From an uncultured Veillonella sp. (GTDB lineage: Bacteria > Bacillota > Negativicutes > Veillonellales > Veillonellaceae): a DNA stretch of 22,854 nt. Within the stretch, counting starts at the first letter, position 1. The number at the start of each line of letters is the position of its first letter. The stretch spans positions 1-22,854 of the forward strand of contig CAAEOZ010000259.1 in assembly GCA_900757715.1 (NCBI GenBank), read 5' to 3'. A program made the position numbers and the translations under genes. Positions 22,846 through 22,854 of the stretch are shown here, one piece after another. The notes beneath the pieces were generated by a model. That model was not told where the DNA came from, did no database searches, and saw only the letters and a program-made list of their open reading frames with translations.

Positions 22846-22854
22846 ATCACTGTA

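Overview
The window looks like a chromosomal stretch of a diderm Firmicute of the class Negativicutes, most likely Veillonella or a close relative. It mixes Gram-negative envelope genes (ExbB, ExbD, TonB, a TonB-dependent outer-membrane receptor, an ArnT-like glycosyltransferase) with a Bacillus-type core block (yybS-like gene, gdpP, rplI, dnaB) and an RNase J. Overall base composition is low in G+C. All recognised genes read on the + strand. No tRNA, rRNA, CRISPR array or transposase gene was seen.

Region 1 (1-4578) holds the end of a small DUF2922 protein with a strong terminator, then an energy-transduction operon exbB-exbD-tonB behind a Fur-like site, then a separately promoted TonB-dependent receptor. 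Region 2 (4722-7475) is a BtuFCD/FepBDC-type ABC importer (binding protein, permease, ATPase, overlapping genes). Together these can carry an iron complex, heme or cobalamin across both membranes.

Region 3 (7476-9961) is a DedA membrane protein followed by an ArnT/PMT-family glycosyltransferase, consistent with lipid-linked envelope modification. Region 4 (10131-12784) is a NitT/TauT-type ABC importer with a near-consensus promoter and a leader of about 117 nt. That leader can form two mutually exclusive hairpins and also holds a short upstream ORF and a hairpin over the Shine-Dalgarno sequence. This operon is richer in G+C than most of its neighbours. It is followed by a 112-nt nested inverted repeat.

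Region 5 (13200-15086) holds a uracil-DNA glycosylase-family protein and a zinc-ribbon/DUF805/NTF2-like membrane protein. Region 6 (15176-17644) is RNase J with an unusual Arg/Asn/Thr-rich N-terminal extension of about 160 residues, preceded by a strongly structured leader or small RNA of about 218 nt that ends in a terminator-like hairpin. Region 7 (17763-22713) is the yybS-gdpP-rplI-dnaB block behind a good sigma-A-type promoter, with an attenuator-like hairpin between rplI and dnaB. The window ends with a perfect 20-bp inverted repeat.

The most interesting unexplained signals are the two structured 5' leaders (NitT/TauT importer and RNase J), the nested inverted repeat at 12824-12935, the RNase J extension, and an apparent non-canonical start codon in the binding-protein gene near 4722.
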